Positions 7,575 to 14,394 of a stretch of 24,576 nt of DNA are shown piece by piece. The DNA lies in the NCBI GenBank assembly GCA_001780895.1, contig MFJJ01000059.1, positions 448-25,023 of the forward strand, written 5' to 3'. The position numbers were made by a program, and so were the translations under genes. Within the stretch, counting starts at the first letter, position 1. Every line of letters starts with the position of its first letter. The notes below the pieces were generated by a model, which did not search any database, was not told the DNA's origin, and worked only from the letters and a program-made list of their open reading frames with translations. This DNA is from Candidatus Gottesmanbacteria bacterium RIFCSPHIGHO2_01_FULL_46_14. GTDB taxonomy: Bacteria; Patescibacteriota; Microgenomatia; UBA10105; UBA927.

Positions 7575-8798
7575 ATGGAATATTCGGAAATTATCACCGA
7601 AGCAATTACAACCCTTACGGTAAATAAGCTCCGTACGGGGCTTGCTACCCTGGGTATCGTTATCGGTATAGGAAGCGTTATTGCCCTCGTATCCCTCGGA
7701 CAATCATCCCAGCAAGCGGTGAGCGCGCAGATACAGTCTTTAGGGTCAAATTTGCTGACCGTTATTCCCGGTGCTCAAAGTTCGGGATTCGTCCGGGGTG
7801 CGGCCGGTGGAGGAACGACGTTGACCTACGAGGACGCGCAAGCACTCATGACTTCTTTCGAGGGAACGAACGTTAAAAATGTTTCTCCCGAATACTCAAG
7901 CAGAAGCCAGATTACTGCGGGGAGAAATAACACCAATACCCAGGTAGTAGGCGTGACTCCTGCCTACGCCGAGGTTCGGAAAGTGAGCATGGAAACCGGC
8001 ACATTTATTAGCCAACGGGATGTTTCTGCGATGACAAAAGTCGCGGTGCTCGGACCCCAGGCTGTGACGGATCTTTTTGGGCAAGGTACTAATCCGATCG
8101 GTGAGTCGATTCGCATTCGGAATAATTCGTTTCGCGTCATTGGCGTGACTGTGTCCAAGGGAGGCACCGGATTCCAAAATCAGGACGATATGGTGTTTGT
8201 GCCGCTGACTACTGCACAAAAGCAACTGTTTGGTGCCAAAAACATTACCTCCATTTCTGTTGAGGCAACCAATGAAAACGTCATGACGCAAGTACAAGAC
8301 GCAATTGGCTATCTTCTTTTGACTCGGCACAAACTTTCTGATCCAACGCAAGCGGACTTTTCTATTTTTTCGCAAAACGATATTTTAGGCGCGGCCTCAC
8401 AAATCACCGGAACATTTACCGCGCTTCTGTCGGGGATTGCGGCGATTTCCCTGATTGTTGGCGGGATCGGCATCATGAATATCATGCTTGTCACCGTGAC
8501 CGAGCGCACACGCGAGATCGGTCTTCGTAAAGCATTAGGGGCAAAAAAGAAAACGATTATTGCCCAATTTCTCATCGAAGCCGTAATTCTTACATTGGTT
8601 GGGGGACTCATCGGTATGATAATTGGCGTTATCGCCTCGCTTATCATTGCACGCGCCATCAATTTGCCATCCGTCATTTCCCTGCGAGCGATCGTACTCG
8701 CTATTGTCGTATCCGGAGGAATAGGTATTCTTTTTGGTTGGTATCCTGCCAAAAAAGCATCAGATTTACAGCCTATTGAGGCCTTGAGGTATGAATAG
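7575..8798 (+). CDS. MacB-type ABC transporter permease (FtsX domain)
   Basis: Membrane subunit of the exporter, 407 residues. TM1 is at about 21-42. A large MacB_PCD-type extracytoplasmic domain follows (about 45-275). The C-terminal FtsX domain holds three helices, with the conserved GGIGIMNIMLVTVTERTREI and RKALGA coupling region after the second helix and YPAKKASDLQPIEALRYE at the end. This is the MacB/YknZ architecture, which transports by mechanotransmission rather than through a central channel. Substrates in the wider family include peptides, lipoproteins and antimicrobials; none can be assigned here. The stop overlaps the strong ribosome binding site of the next gene. Confidence 0.94.
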   Translation: MEYSEIITEAITTLTVNKLRTGLATLGIVIGIGSVIALVSLGQSSQQAVSAQIQSLGSNLLTVIPGAQSSGFVRGAAGGGTTLTYEDAQALMTSFEGTNVKNVSPEYSSRSQITAGRNNTNTQVVGVTPAYAEVRKVSMETGTFISQRDVSAMTKVAVLGPQAVTDLFGQGTNPIGESIRIRNNSFRVIGVTVSKGGTGFQNQDDMVFVPLTTAQKQLFGAKNITSISVEATNENVMTQVQDAIGYLLLTRHKLSDPTQADFSIFSQNDILGAASQITGTFTALLSGIAAISLIVGGIGIMNIMLVTVTERTREIGLRKALGAKKKTIIAQFLIEAVILTLVGGLIGMIIGVIASLIIARAINLPSVISLRAIVLAIVVSGGIGILFGWYPAKKASDLQPIEALRYE

Positions 8799-8804
8799 GA
8801 GGTG
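8797..8804 (+). promoter_or_regulatory. Strong Shine-Dalgarno site AGGAGGTG
   Basis: AGGAGGTG lies 5 nt before ATG 8810 and overlaps the stop codon of the permease gene (TAG 8796-8798). It shows that the host ribosome retains a normal anti-SD and that internal operon genes use it, unlike the leaderless promoter-proximal genes. Confidence 0.8.
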
Positions 8805-8809
8805 AGTAT

Positions 8810-9208
8810 ATGAAAAAGAATGCAATAATAGTAACGATTCTTGTCGCCGCTGTCGCGGGTTTCGGCGGTTTCTTTGCTGGCTTGAAATATCAACAAAACA
8901 AACGACCGGCATTTATGCGGCAGACAGGAAATGGTCAAAGTTTTCGCCCGGTTTCCGGTGAAATCATTGGCAGTGACGATAAATCTGTCACTGTTAAACT
9001 ACAAGACGGAAGTAGTAAGATAGTACTTTTGTCCGATAGCGCACAAATCAATAAAGCAAGTGTTGGGGCAAAGGAGGATTTGAAGACAGGAGAAAACATT
9101 GTAGTATTTGGAACGACCAATAGCGATGGAAGTGTTACTGCCCAGTCTATCCAAATCGGAGGGCAAATTATGATGAGGGGAGGTGGACAGAATGGAAGAA
9201 GTCAATAA
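8810..9208 (+). CDS. Small membrane-anchored protein, DUF5666-like
   Basis: This is a 132-residue protein. An N-terminal hydrophobic helix (about 5-24) without a lipobox anchors a beta-rich extracytoplasmic domain (about 47-120), which begins VSGEIIGSDDKSVTVKL and has a later GENIVVFGTTNSDGSVTAQ strand pair. This matches the DUF5666 single-domain pattern. The tail is Gly/Met/Arg-rich (MMRGGGQNGR). It lies in the export operon with its own strong SD and overlaps the next gene by 17 nt. Methionine and glycine enrichment near the end would suit metal contact, but that is only suggestive. Function unknown. Confidence 0.75.
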   Translation: MKKNAIIVTILVAAVAGFGGFFAGLKYQQNKRPAFMRQTGNGQSFRPVSGEIIGSDDKSVTVKLQDGSSKIVLLSDSAQINKASVGAKEDLKTGENIVVFGTTNSDGSVTAQSIQIGGQIMMRGGGQNGRSQ

Positions 9209-9635
9209 TACTCAAGCGCAAGAGGTCAAGAAGAGCATGATGCCGATGATTGTGATGGCGGTTATCGTTTTGGTCGCATTTGGGAGCGTTGGATTTTTCC
9301 TGATGCGTGGGAATAACACGCGAGCTACGCCGGCAGTTGAAGGTGTAACTCAAGAGTCAGCACCAGCAACAATCGAGGTTGAAGGCGGAAGTTTTTACTA
9401 CAAACCAAACGAGATTCGCGTCAAAGTCGGCCAGCCGGTCAAGATTGTCCTGACGACTAAAGGCGGTATGCACGATTTCGTCCTGGACGAATTCAACGCG
9501 AAAACAACCCGCGTAGGCGATGGACAAACGACATCGGTAGAATTTACGCCTGATAAAGCAGGGATATTCGAGTTCTACTGCAGCGTCGGCAACCACCGCG
9601 CGATGGGGATGAAGGGAAACCTTATTGTTGAATAA
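9192..9635 (+). CDS. Membrane-anchored cupredoxin (type 1 copper protein)
   Basis: This is a 147-residue protein from ATG 9192; a GTG at 9183 is in frame, but a GGGGAGGTGG Shine-Dalgarno at 9178-9187 is well placed for 9192. The N-terminal membrane anchor is at about 17-38. The cupredoxin domain is at about 58-147 with a full type 1 ligand set: H94 (GGMHDF), C130, H135 and M138 or M140 in the YCSVGNHRAMGM loop. The fold is that of plastocyanin/azurin-like electron carriers or copper-binding scavengers facing outside. As last gene of the export operon it gives the best hint that the system handles copper or redox stress. It is a complete, apparently functional copper site. Confidence 0.92.
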   Translation: MEEVNNTQAQEVKKSMMPMIVMAVIVLVAFGSVGFFLMRGNNTRATPAVEGVTQESAPATIEVEGGSFYYKPNEIRVKVGQPVKIVLTTKGGMHDFVLDEFNAKTTRVGDGQTTSVEFTPDKAGIFEFYCSVGNHRAMGMKGNLIVE

Positions 9636-9678
9636 ACTGCTCATCCGTTGTCAATCGAGGCGATGCGTCAAGTAGATG

Positions 9679-9690
9679 TATACTAGTCTT
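9679..9690 (+). promoter_or_regulatory. -10 promoter of the DinD-like gene (leaderless)
   Basis: TATACT at 9679-9684, six bases, then ATG 9691. TG directly precedes the hexamer. No LexA-like box is visible, so SOS control is not supported. No clear terminator separates it from the cupredoxin gene upstream. Confidence 0.6.
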
Positions 9691-10527
9691 ATGAGAAGGT
9701 CTCTCCAACGGAAGATTGCAGTTTTTGAAGGCAAGAAAATCCGCCGTTATTGGGACGAGGAAAACGAAAAGTGGTGGTTTTCGGTGGTTGATGTCGTGGC
9801 TGCGCTAAGCAGTCAAATTGATTTTACGAGAGCGAGAAAATATTGGAATAAACTTGCCGAACGGTTGCGGAAAGAAGGAAGTGAGGTGGTGACAAAATGT
9901 CACCAACTGAAAATGCAAGCTTCTGACGGGAAATTCTATCTCACTGACGCAGCTGATACCGAAACCATGCTTCGCATCATTCAATCCATTCCTTCTCCAA
10001 ATGCAGAGCCATTCAAGTTGTGGTTAGCCAAAGTCGGTTATGAACGGATTGAAGAAGCGGCAGACCCTGAAATTGCAATCCAGCGAGCGATGCATTTTTA
10101 TCTCAAGCGGGGCTACTCAAAAGAGTGGGTCAGTCAACGCTTGAAAAGTATCGAAATTCGAAAGGAGTTAATCGATGAGTGGGAAACTCGAGGTGTAAAG
10201 ACAAGCAACGAATTCGGCGCGCTCACTGATGAAATTACGTTCGCCTGGGCGGGTCTGAAAACCCGCGAGTACAAGAAATACAAGAGACTCAAGAAAGAAA
10301 ATCTTAGGGATAACATGACGAATCTGGAATTGGTTTTGAATATGCTTGCTGAAGCATCGACCACAGAGATTTCCAAAAACGTTGAACCGAAAACATTCGC
10401 CGAAAACAGAACGGTTGCCAAGCAGGGTGGGTCGATTGCTGGTTCCGCAAGGCGAACGTTGGAAAAACGAACAGGTAAACGGGTCGTTTCCCAACTCGAC
10501 GCGAAGGGATTGAATCTTTTGAAATAG
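9691..10527 (+). CDS. DinD-like protein with N-terminal BRO-N domain
   Basis: This is a 278-residue protein from ATG 9691, chosen by the leaderless promoter spacing; 9676 is in frame but lies upstream of the predicted transcript. Residues 1-110 match the BRO-N/phage antirepressor type (AVFEGKKIRRYWDEEN, WWFSVVDVVAAL, YWNKLAERL, TKCHQLK). The rest follows DinD (SIPSPNAEPFKLWLAKVGYE; ENLRDNMTNLELVLNMLAEA; EVAG-like GGSIAGSARRTLEK). In E. coli DinD inhibits RecA strand exchange and is SOS-induced; that role is not shown here. The family is often moved by phages and plasmids, so this gene may be acquired. The promoter of the next gene begins within 3 nt of its stop. Confidence 0.85.
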   Translation: MRRSLQRKIAVFEGKKIRRYWDEENEKWWFSVVDVVAALSSQIDFTRARKYWNKLAERLRKEGSEVVTKCHQLKMQASDGKFYLTDAADTETMLRIIQSIPSPNAEPFKLWLAKVGYERIEEAADPEIAIQRAMHFYLKRGYSKEWVSQRLKSIEIRKELIDEWETRGVKTSNEFGALTDEITFAWAGLKTREYKKYKRLKKENLRDNMTNLELVLNMLAEASTTEISKNVEPKTFAENRTVAKQGGSIAGSARRTLEKRTGKRVVSQLDAKGLNLLK

Positions 10528-10529
10528 TG

Positions 10530-10541
10530 TAGAATAAATAT
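10530..10541 (+). promoter_or_regulatory. -10 promoter of the anchored protein gene (leaderless)
   Basis: TAGAAT at 10530-10535, six bases, ATG 10542, with TG directly before the hexamer. It lies in the 14 bp gap after the DinD-like stop. Confidence 0.6.
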
Positions 10542-11264
10542 ATGGATCAAGAACTTCAACCAGCACAACTGGATCAGCTGATTCCTCCCGTTCCTCCTCA
10601 GCCAAAGAAAAACAATTTCCTTTTATGGGTTCTATTTCTTGTTCTTCTTCTTGGTTCCAGTTGGGGATTATATCTCACCGCCCGCGACCAAGGCTGGTTG
10701 CCTTCACAACGTATGATGGCAAAAACGTATGAAGAGTGCGCTTCGTTACCTAATAGCATTATACAAGAAAGTTATCCGGCAACCTGTGTCACTGCCGATG
10801 GCCAAAGATTTGTTCAACCAATTTCTACTTCTACTGCACTTCCCACCGAAACAGCCGCCCCCACCGCCAACTGGAAAACATTTATTACTGATGATAAGAA
10901 GGTTTCTTTCAAGTATCCTTCTGGTTGGACAGTTGATCAAAATACTACTTCGGAAGGATGGGGAAAGAGCATTACAACAGCTAACCTAAAAAATGACAAA
11001 TTCCACTTATCCGTGTCCGTGGCAAACGCATTTATGAATGAGTGCATGCAAGAAATTTCTAAGCAGAACATCACTTTATCTGGAACAACTTTTTATAAGA
11101 GATATTTCACTGGAGTGTATTCTGGAGAAGCTTGTTCTAATAAGGAAAATTTGGGAAATTCAGAGATATGGTTGCAACCAACACTCATAGATAAGGAACC
11201 GTATAATTATCAATATGGTTTGTTATTTGACCAAATCCTCTCGACGTTCAAATTTACCAATTAA
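10542..11264 (+). CDS. Membrane-anchored extracytoplasmic protein with PsbP-like C-terminus
   Basis: This is a 240-residue protein. A Pro/Gln-rich cytoplasmic N-terminus (1-25) is followed by a membrane helix (about 26-46). Next comes a small Cys motif (YEECASLPNSIIQESYPATC, C66 and C82) ending in TADGQRFVQ, a module seen in many small-genome bacterial envelope proteins. A Ser/Thr/Pro linker (about 94-109) leads to a domain starting VSFKYPSGWTV, which resembles PsbP/Mog1-like folds (YPSGW motif), with two further Cys pairs possible. The exact function is unknown. Confidence 0.7.
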   Translation: MDQELQPAQLDQLIPPVPPQPKKNNFLLWVLFLVLLLGSSWGLYLTARDQGWLPSQRMMAKTYEECASLPNSIIQESYPATCVTADGQRFVQPISTSTALPTETAAPTANWKTFITDDKKVSFKYPSGWTVDQNTTSEGWGKSITTANLKNDKFHLSVSVANAFMNECMQEISKQNITLSGTTFYKRYFTGVYSGEACSNKENLGNSEIWLQPTLIDKEPYNYQYGLLFDQILSTFKFTN

Positions 11265-11313
11265 CATGTTGGTTGCGTTTTGTTGAGGAATCACTGAAAA
11301 AAGTAAACGATAT

Positions 11314-11333
11314 TGATACAATAGGTCTACCGA
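11314..11333 (+). promoter_or_regulatory. Extended -10 promoter of the MazG-like operon
   Basis: TGATACAAT at 11314-11322 is a TGn-extended -10. The first ATG (11334) is 11 nt after the hexamer, giving a leader of only about 5 nt without Shine-Dalgarno. A second in-frame ATG is at 11346. Confidence 0.6.
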
Positions 11334-11690
11334 ATGCAGCTCTCTATGGATAAGAGAAATAAAATTACCTATCATAAGTCTCCGTTTCGCGAATATTTCA
11401 ATATCTTAAGTGATGTTGATAAGGGATCCAGAAACTCGAAAGAGTTTGGCTCCATTCTTATTCTTACGTTAGTTGAGGAGATCGGAGAAATGGCCAGAGC
11501 ATATCTAGCCGAGCACGGCCGTAAAAAGACCAATCTGGCTGCCCAGGAAGACGAAACATATCAACAGGAACTTGGTGATATACTTGTTTCAATCCTTCGG
11601 TTTGCGCGGGTGAAACACATAAATCTTCATGAGCGGATTATGTATTCACTGGAGAAAATCAGAGAGCGCCAATCAAAGCCAAAAACATAA
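11334..11690 (+). CDS. MazG-like nucleotide pyrophosphohydrolase
   Basis: This is a 118-residue all-alpha protein. The metal-binding set of the MazG/dUTPase-like superfamily is visible: EExxE (E48, E49, E52 in LVEEIGEMARAYL) and, about 27 residues later, ExxD (E79, D82 in ELGDILVSILRFA). Such enzymes hydrolyse NTPs or dNTPs to NMP and PPi, cleaning the nucleotide pool; a small member could also be specific to a modified nucleotide. It is followed 2 nt later by the zinc-ribbon gene, so it heads a three-gene operon. Confidence 0.8.
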   Translation: MQLSMDKRNKITYHKSPFREYFNILSDVDKGSRNSKEFGSILILTLVEEIGEMARAYLAEHGRKKTNLAAQEDETYQQELGDILVSILRFARVKHINLHERIMYSLEKIRERQSKPKT

Positions 11691-11692
11691 CT

Positions 11693-12226
11693 ATGGACGA
11701 AAACGAGAAATGCCCAAAATGCGGATCGGAGTTAGGGCCGATTACAGAAACTCCGACAGGGCGAAAGCTCCAACGGTGTTCAAGAGGCAGCTGGAACAAA
11801 GAAACCAGAAAAAATGAGGGGTGCGACTACGTCAAGTGGATACAAGCAGAGCCCCAAACCCTCGATGAAAAATGTCCCAAATGCGGAAACCCACTCGTAT
11901 TGCAGGTGACCCGGTTTGGCAAGAAAATGAAAAAATGCAGTACCGGCGGGTGGGACAAGGAAGCAAGAAAGGCTACAGGATGCGATTACGTGGAGTGGAT
12001 CAACGGGACGACGGAAAAACTCGATGAAAAATGTCCCGAATGCGGCAATCCTCTGGTTCTTTATACGACCGCGAACGGGAAGCGGATGAAAAAGTGTTCC
12101 ACCTCCGGATGGGATTCGCAGGCACGGAAAGCCACGGGGTGTTTGTACGTCGAATGGCTCAAAGGCAATGCCAATAGCAAGCCTACCGGCGGCGAAGAAT
12201 TCCTTCCTCCGGAGCCGGCCTCATGA
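11693..12226 (+). CDS. Stand-alone triple topoisomerase-type zinc-ribbon protein
   Basis: This 177-residue protein consists almost only of three tandem ~50-residue C4 zinc ribbons with ligands C7/C10/C29/C44, C61/C64/C82/C97 and C114/C117/C135/C150. Each has the form CPxCGxxL, G-K/R-K/R, KxCS, GW/SW, GCDYVxW. This matches the C-terminal zf-C4_Topoisom repeats of DNA topoisomerase I, which bind single-stranded DNA, but there is no catalytic topoisomerase part. Repeats 2 and 3 are near-identical at DNA level around CTCGATGAAAAATGTCCC, a sign of internal duplication. A short acidic tail closes the protein. A nucleic-acid-binding role is likely. Confidence 0.85.
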   Translation: MDENEKCPKCGSELGPITETPTGRKLQRCSRGSWNKETRKNEGCDYVKWIQAEPQTLDEKCPKCGNPLVLQVTRFGKKMKKCSTGGWDKEARKATGCDYVEWINGTTEKLDEKCPECGNPLVLYTTANGKRMKKCSTSGWDSQARKATGCLYVEWLKGNANSKPTGGEEFLPPEPAS

Positions 12227-12513
12227 CCAAATACAGACAGATGGTTGATCGGATGATGAGTGAGCAGAAGGAGTTGTTTGATAACTTTTCTGATATTCAT
12301 CGCGAATATACTCTTAATCCCAAACAGTGGCAGAAACTATTTAATCAGTATGGAGGAGAAATTATGGATATCATCCGTGACTATGACCGCAAATTATGTA
12401 ACCAGATGGGAAAAGGGCAATATAGTAAATTTACGGAGCAACTATCTGAAAAGTTTTGGGCTGAAGTTCGTAAGGTATTCCCCAAAATAGACTTCGTCGG
12501 TGTTAAGCAGTAA
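12223..12513 (+). CDS. Hypothetical 96-residue helical protein
   Basis: It overlaps the zinc-ribbon gene by an ATGA (12223-12226), so it is translated as part of that operon. The product is charged and mostly helical, with many aromatic residues (NPKQWQKLFNQYGGEIMDII, FWAEVRKVFPKIDFVG), no signal peptide and no membrane helix. I do not recognise the family. Its 3' end overlaps the convergent Nudix gene by 11 bp. Confidence 0.65.
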   Translation: MTKYRQMVDRMMSEQKELFDNFSDIHREYTLNPKQWQKLFNQYGGEIMDIIRDYDRKLCNQMGKGQYSKFTEQLSEKFWAEVRKVFPKIDFVGVKQ

Positions 12514-12916
12514 GTGCGTTGGTTCTTGCCTGCGCTTTAATGACCCGTTCGGAAATAATAATGTCATGTTTGGTTTCTTCCCGTACGGCAAGTTTTATGG
12601 TTTGTTTGAACGTGAACCAGGACAGTATGGATGCGCTTTCCATTGGGAAGGTGGGCATGCTTTTTATTTCGGCATAGAAAATATAATGAACTTTATGAGC
12701 ACTCTCAGAAAAATAATCATACACCGGATAGATGTGTTTGGCCTGTAGTTTTACGTTGATGAGTTCTTGCATGATGCGTGTAAATACTTCCTGGGCGCTT
12801 TCGCCGTTTTGGCTTATACCGCCAAACATACTCCAATGCGGGGCAATCTGATGCAAGAGAATTTGTTCAGTCTTGGCGTGATAGAGGAACCCGCTTACTA
12901 AAAGGCGCTTATGCAC
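12503..12916 (-). CDS. Degenerate Nudix-fold protein starting at GTG
   Basis: This is a 137-residue protein. The GTG at 12916-12914 is chosen because it lies exactly 6 nt after an extended -10 (TGC-TATACT, 12931-12923); the longer frame to 13000 would start upstream of this promoter. It begins V/MHKRLLVSGFLYH and has the Nudix strand-loop-helix, but the box is eroded: G33-x5-E39-x7-R47 is present, while the REUXEEXGU segment reads RIMQELINV, lacking two of the metal-binding glutamates and the glycine. It may bind rather than hydrolyse a nucleotide ligand, or use other residues. Confidence 0.7.
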   Translation of the reverse strand: MHKRLLVSGFLYHAKTEQILLHQIAPHWSMFGGISQNGESAQEVFTRIMQELINVKLQAKHIYPVYDYFSESAHKVHYIFYAEIKSMPTFPMESASILSWFTFKQTIKLAVREETKHDIIISERVIKAQARTNALTA

Positions 12917-12931
12917 ATACGTAGTATAGCA
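12917..12931 (-). promoter_or_regulatory. Extended -10 promoter of the degenerate Nudix gene (leaderless GTG)
   Basis: On the minus strand TGC-TATACT (12931-12923) is followed by ACGTAT and then GTG. The spacing equals that of the ATG-initiated leaderless genes, which decides the start codon. Confidence 0.65.
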
Positions 12932-12968
12932 CAAAAATGAAATTCGCCAAGAGTAAGTGTATTGCCTG

Positions 12969-13004
12969 TTGGTATTTGGGAGTATACGTGGTATAGTCAC
13001 AGTA
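12969..13004 (+). promoter_or_regulatory. Promoter of the RRM-obg operon (leaderless)
   Basis: TTGGTA (12969-12974), a 17 bp spacer, then TATAGT (12992-12997) with TGG before it, giving both a -35 and an extended -10. Seven bases separate the -10 from ATG 13005. It diverges from the Nudix promoter. Confidence 0.7.
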
Positions 13005-13328
13005 ATGGCAACAAAGTTATTCGTCGGAAGTCTTTCTTACAACGTTACTGATCAGATGCTTTCTGATGCCTTCGCGCAGGCGGGTACCGTCGTATCAGCC
13101 AAAGTCATCATGGATCGGATGACGGGCAGATCCAAAGGATTTGGATTTGTCGAAATGTCCTCTCCGGAAGAAGCCAAAAAAGCCACGGAGATGTGGAACG
13201 GAAAAGAGCTTGACGGAAGAGTACTAGCAGTCAATGAAGCTCGCCCAATGCAGCCACGCACCGGTGGCGGCTATGGCGGTGGTGGACAAGGCAACCGCGG
13301 TGACTCGTCCGGTGGACGCGATTGGTAA
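13005..13328 (+). CDS. RRM-domain RNA-binding protein with Gly-rich tail
   Basis: This is a 107-residue protein from ATG 13005, 7 nt downstream of a good promoter; the longer frame from 12957 reads through that promoter. A single RRM spans residues about 3-80, with RNP2 (KLFVGSLSY) and RNP1 (KGFGFVEM). The tail is Gly-, Asn- and Arg-rich (GGGYGGGGQGNRGD). This is the layout of bacterial and cyanobacterial glycine-rich RRM proteins, often linked to cold or RNA chaperone roles. The stop overlaps the obg start as TAATG, so the two are translationally coupled, which hints at a role near ribosome assembly or translation. Confidence 0.93.
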   Translation: MATKLFVGSLSYNVTDQMLSDAFAQAGTVVSAKVIMDRMTGRSKGFGFVEMSSPEEAKKATEMWNGKELDGRVLAVNEARPMQPRTGGGYGGGGQGNRGDSSGGRDW

Positions 13329-14296
13329 TGCTGGTCGATTCTGTCACAATTCTCGTTAAAGCCGGTGATGGCGGCGATGGGTCAGCATCACTTCTTCGTA
13401 ACGCAATGACCTCAAAAGGCGGACCGGACGGTGGCAACGGTGGCAACGGAGGCAATGTTTATATCCAAGGCTCTCACAATATCACCGATCTATCAGAGTT
13501 TCGCTACAAGAAGAAAATTATAGCCGAGGGTGGTGTCGACGGCCGCGGGAAAAAGCTTTTTGGCAAAAATGCAGTTCATGTAACGACAACAGTTCCTTGG
13601 GGAACAAAAATTACTGATCTCGATAGCGGAGCCATCATAGAAATCGGAGATACGACTACTCCGATTCTGATTGCACAGGGAGGCATAGGAGGGCTCGGCA
13701 ACGTTGCGTTTAAGTCAGCGCAAAACCAAACCCCGCGGTATGCCCAAAAGGGTGGCAAAGGCCAAGAGCGTCATTTATTGCTCGATCTCCGGTTTATTGC
13801 CCAAGTGGGTATCGTTGGACTGCCCAATGCCGGCAAAAGCAGTCTGTTGGCAGTACTGACCCAAGCGACACCAAAAATCGGCAATTACCCGTTTACGACG
13901 CTCGAACCGACGGTCGGAATGCTCGGCACGTACGCCATTGCAGACGTGCCCGGTATCATTGAGGGTGCGTCGACCGGTCGGGGACTGGGTACGACATTTC
14001 TCAAACACATAGAAAAAACAAAAGTTCTCGTTCACTGTATAGATATAACGAGCGAGGATCCAAAAAAAGCTTATGAGACCATCCGTCGGGAGTTTGAGAC
14101 ATATAACCCGGAGTTACTAAAAAAACCGGAAATTATTCTTTTAACAAAAGCAGATGTAGTTGATGAGAAAGGCCTGCAACACCAGATAAAGCTTTTTCAA
14201 AAGCTTGGGAAAACGGTATATAGTTCATCCATACACGATACGAAAGGGATTGAGGCATTGAAACACGTGCTTACAACCATGCTTTCGGCGTCATGA
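13328..14296 (+). CDS. obg: Obg/CgtA GTPase, large-ribosomal-subunit assembly
   Basis: GTPase acting in late 50S assembly and stress signalling. 322 residues from ATG 13328. The glycine-rich Obg fold spans 1-155 (GDGGDGSASLLR, GGPDGGNGGNGGN). In the G domain, G1 is GLPNAGKSS (164-172), G2 lies in YPFTTLEPT (187-195), G3 is DVPGI (206-210), and G4 is TKAD in the ILLTKADV segment. The C-terminal OCT domain of longer homologues is missing, which is common in small genomes. It is coupled to the RRM gene by a TAATG overlap. A perfect palindromic element lies 28 bp after the stop. Confidence 0.96.
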   Translation: MLVDSVTILVKAGDGGDGSASLLRNAMTSKGGPDGGNGGNGGNVYIQGSHNITDLSEFRYKKKIIAEGGVDGRGKKLFGKNAVHVTTTVPWGTKITDLDSGAIIEIGDTTTPILIAQGGIGGLGNVAFKSAQNQTPRYAQKGGKGQERHLLLDLRFIAQVGIVGLPNAGKSSLLAVLTQATPKIGNYPFTTLEPTVGMLGTYAIADVPGIIEGASTGRGLGTTFLKHIEKTKVLVHCIDITSEDPKKAYETIRREFETYNPELLKKPEIILLTKADVVDEKGLQHQIKLFQKLGKTVYSSSIHDTKGIEALKHVLTTMLSAS

Positions 14297-14324
14297 GGGA
14301 AACACAGATTTTTTTGATGACCTC

Positions 14325-14352
14325 TGTTATCATGTTCTAGAACATGATAACA
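14325..14352. repeat. Palindromic element, copy 3 (perfect 28 bp dyad)
   Basis: Half-site TGTTATCATGTTCT followed directly by its exact reverse complement, with CTAG at the centre. It lies between obg and the oxidoreductase gene, centred 56 bp before that gene's predicted transcription start and just upstream of its -35 region. This is a classic place for a regulator. Confidence 0.9.
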
Positions 14353-14378
14353 AGTACTTCTTCATGAATTGGAGTGTC

Positions 14379-14394
14379 TGTTATAATGAAGGCT
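14379..14394 (+). promoter_or_regulatory. Extended -10 promoter of the oxidoreductase gene (leaderless)
   Basis: TGT-TATAAT at 14379-14387 is a perfect extended -10. Seven bases lead to ATG 14395. An earlier ATG (14386) lies within the -10 box and cannot be on this transcript, so it is rejected as start. Confidence 0.75.

Noticed and set aside
8309..8938. 209-codon minus-strand open frame across the permease end
   Set aside because: Shadow of the permease and the following gene; composition reflects the antisense of membrane codons.
9636..9690. LexA-type SOS box before the DinD-like gene
   Set aside because: No CTG-N10-CAG-like or Bacillus-type dyad is visible between the cupredoxin stop and the start codon.
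11860..12150. CRISPR-like or tandem DNA repeat
   Set aside because: The near-repeats encode successive zinc ribbons and are in-frame protein repeats, not spaced direct repeats.
14325..14352. Palindrome as a classical intrinsic terminator of obg
   Set aside because: The dyad is AT-rich and has no following T-run; the sequence is shared exactly with another site near a different gene.
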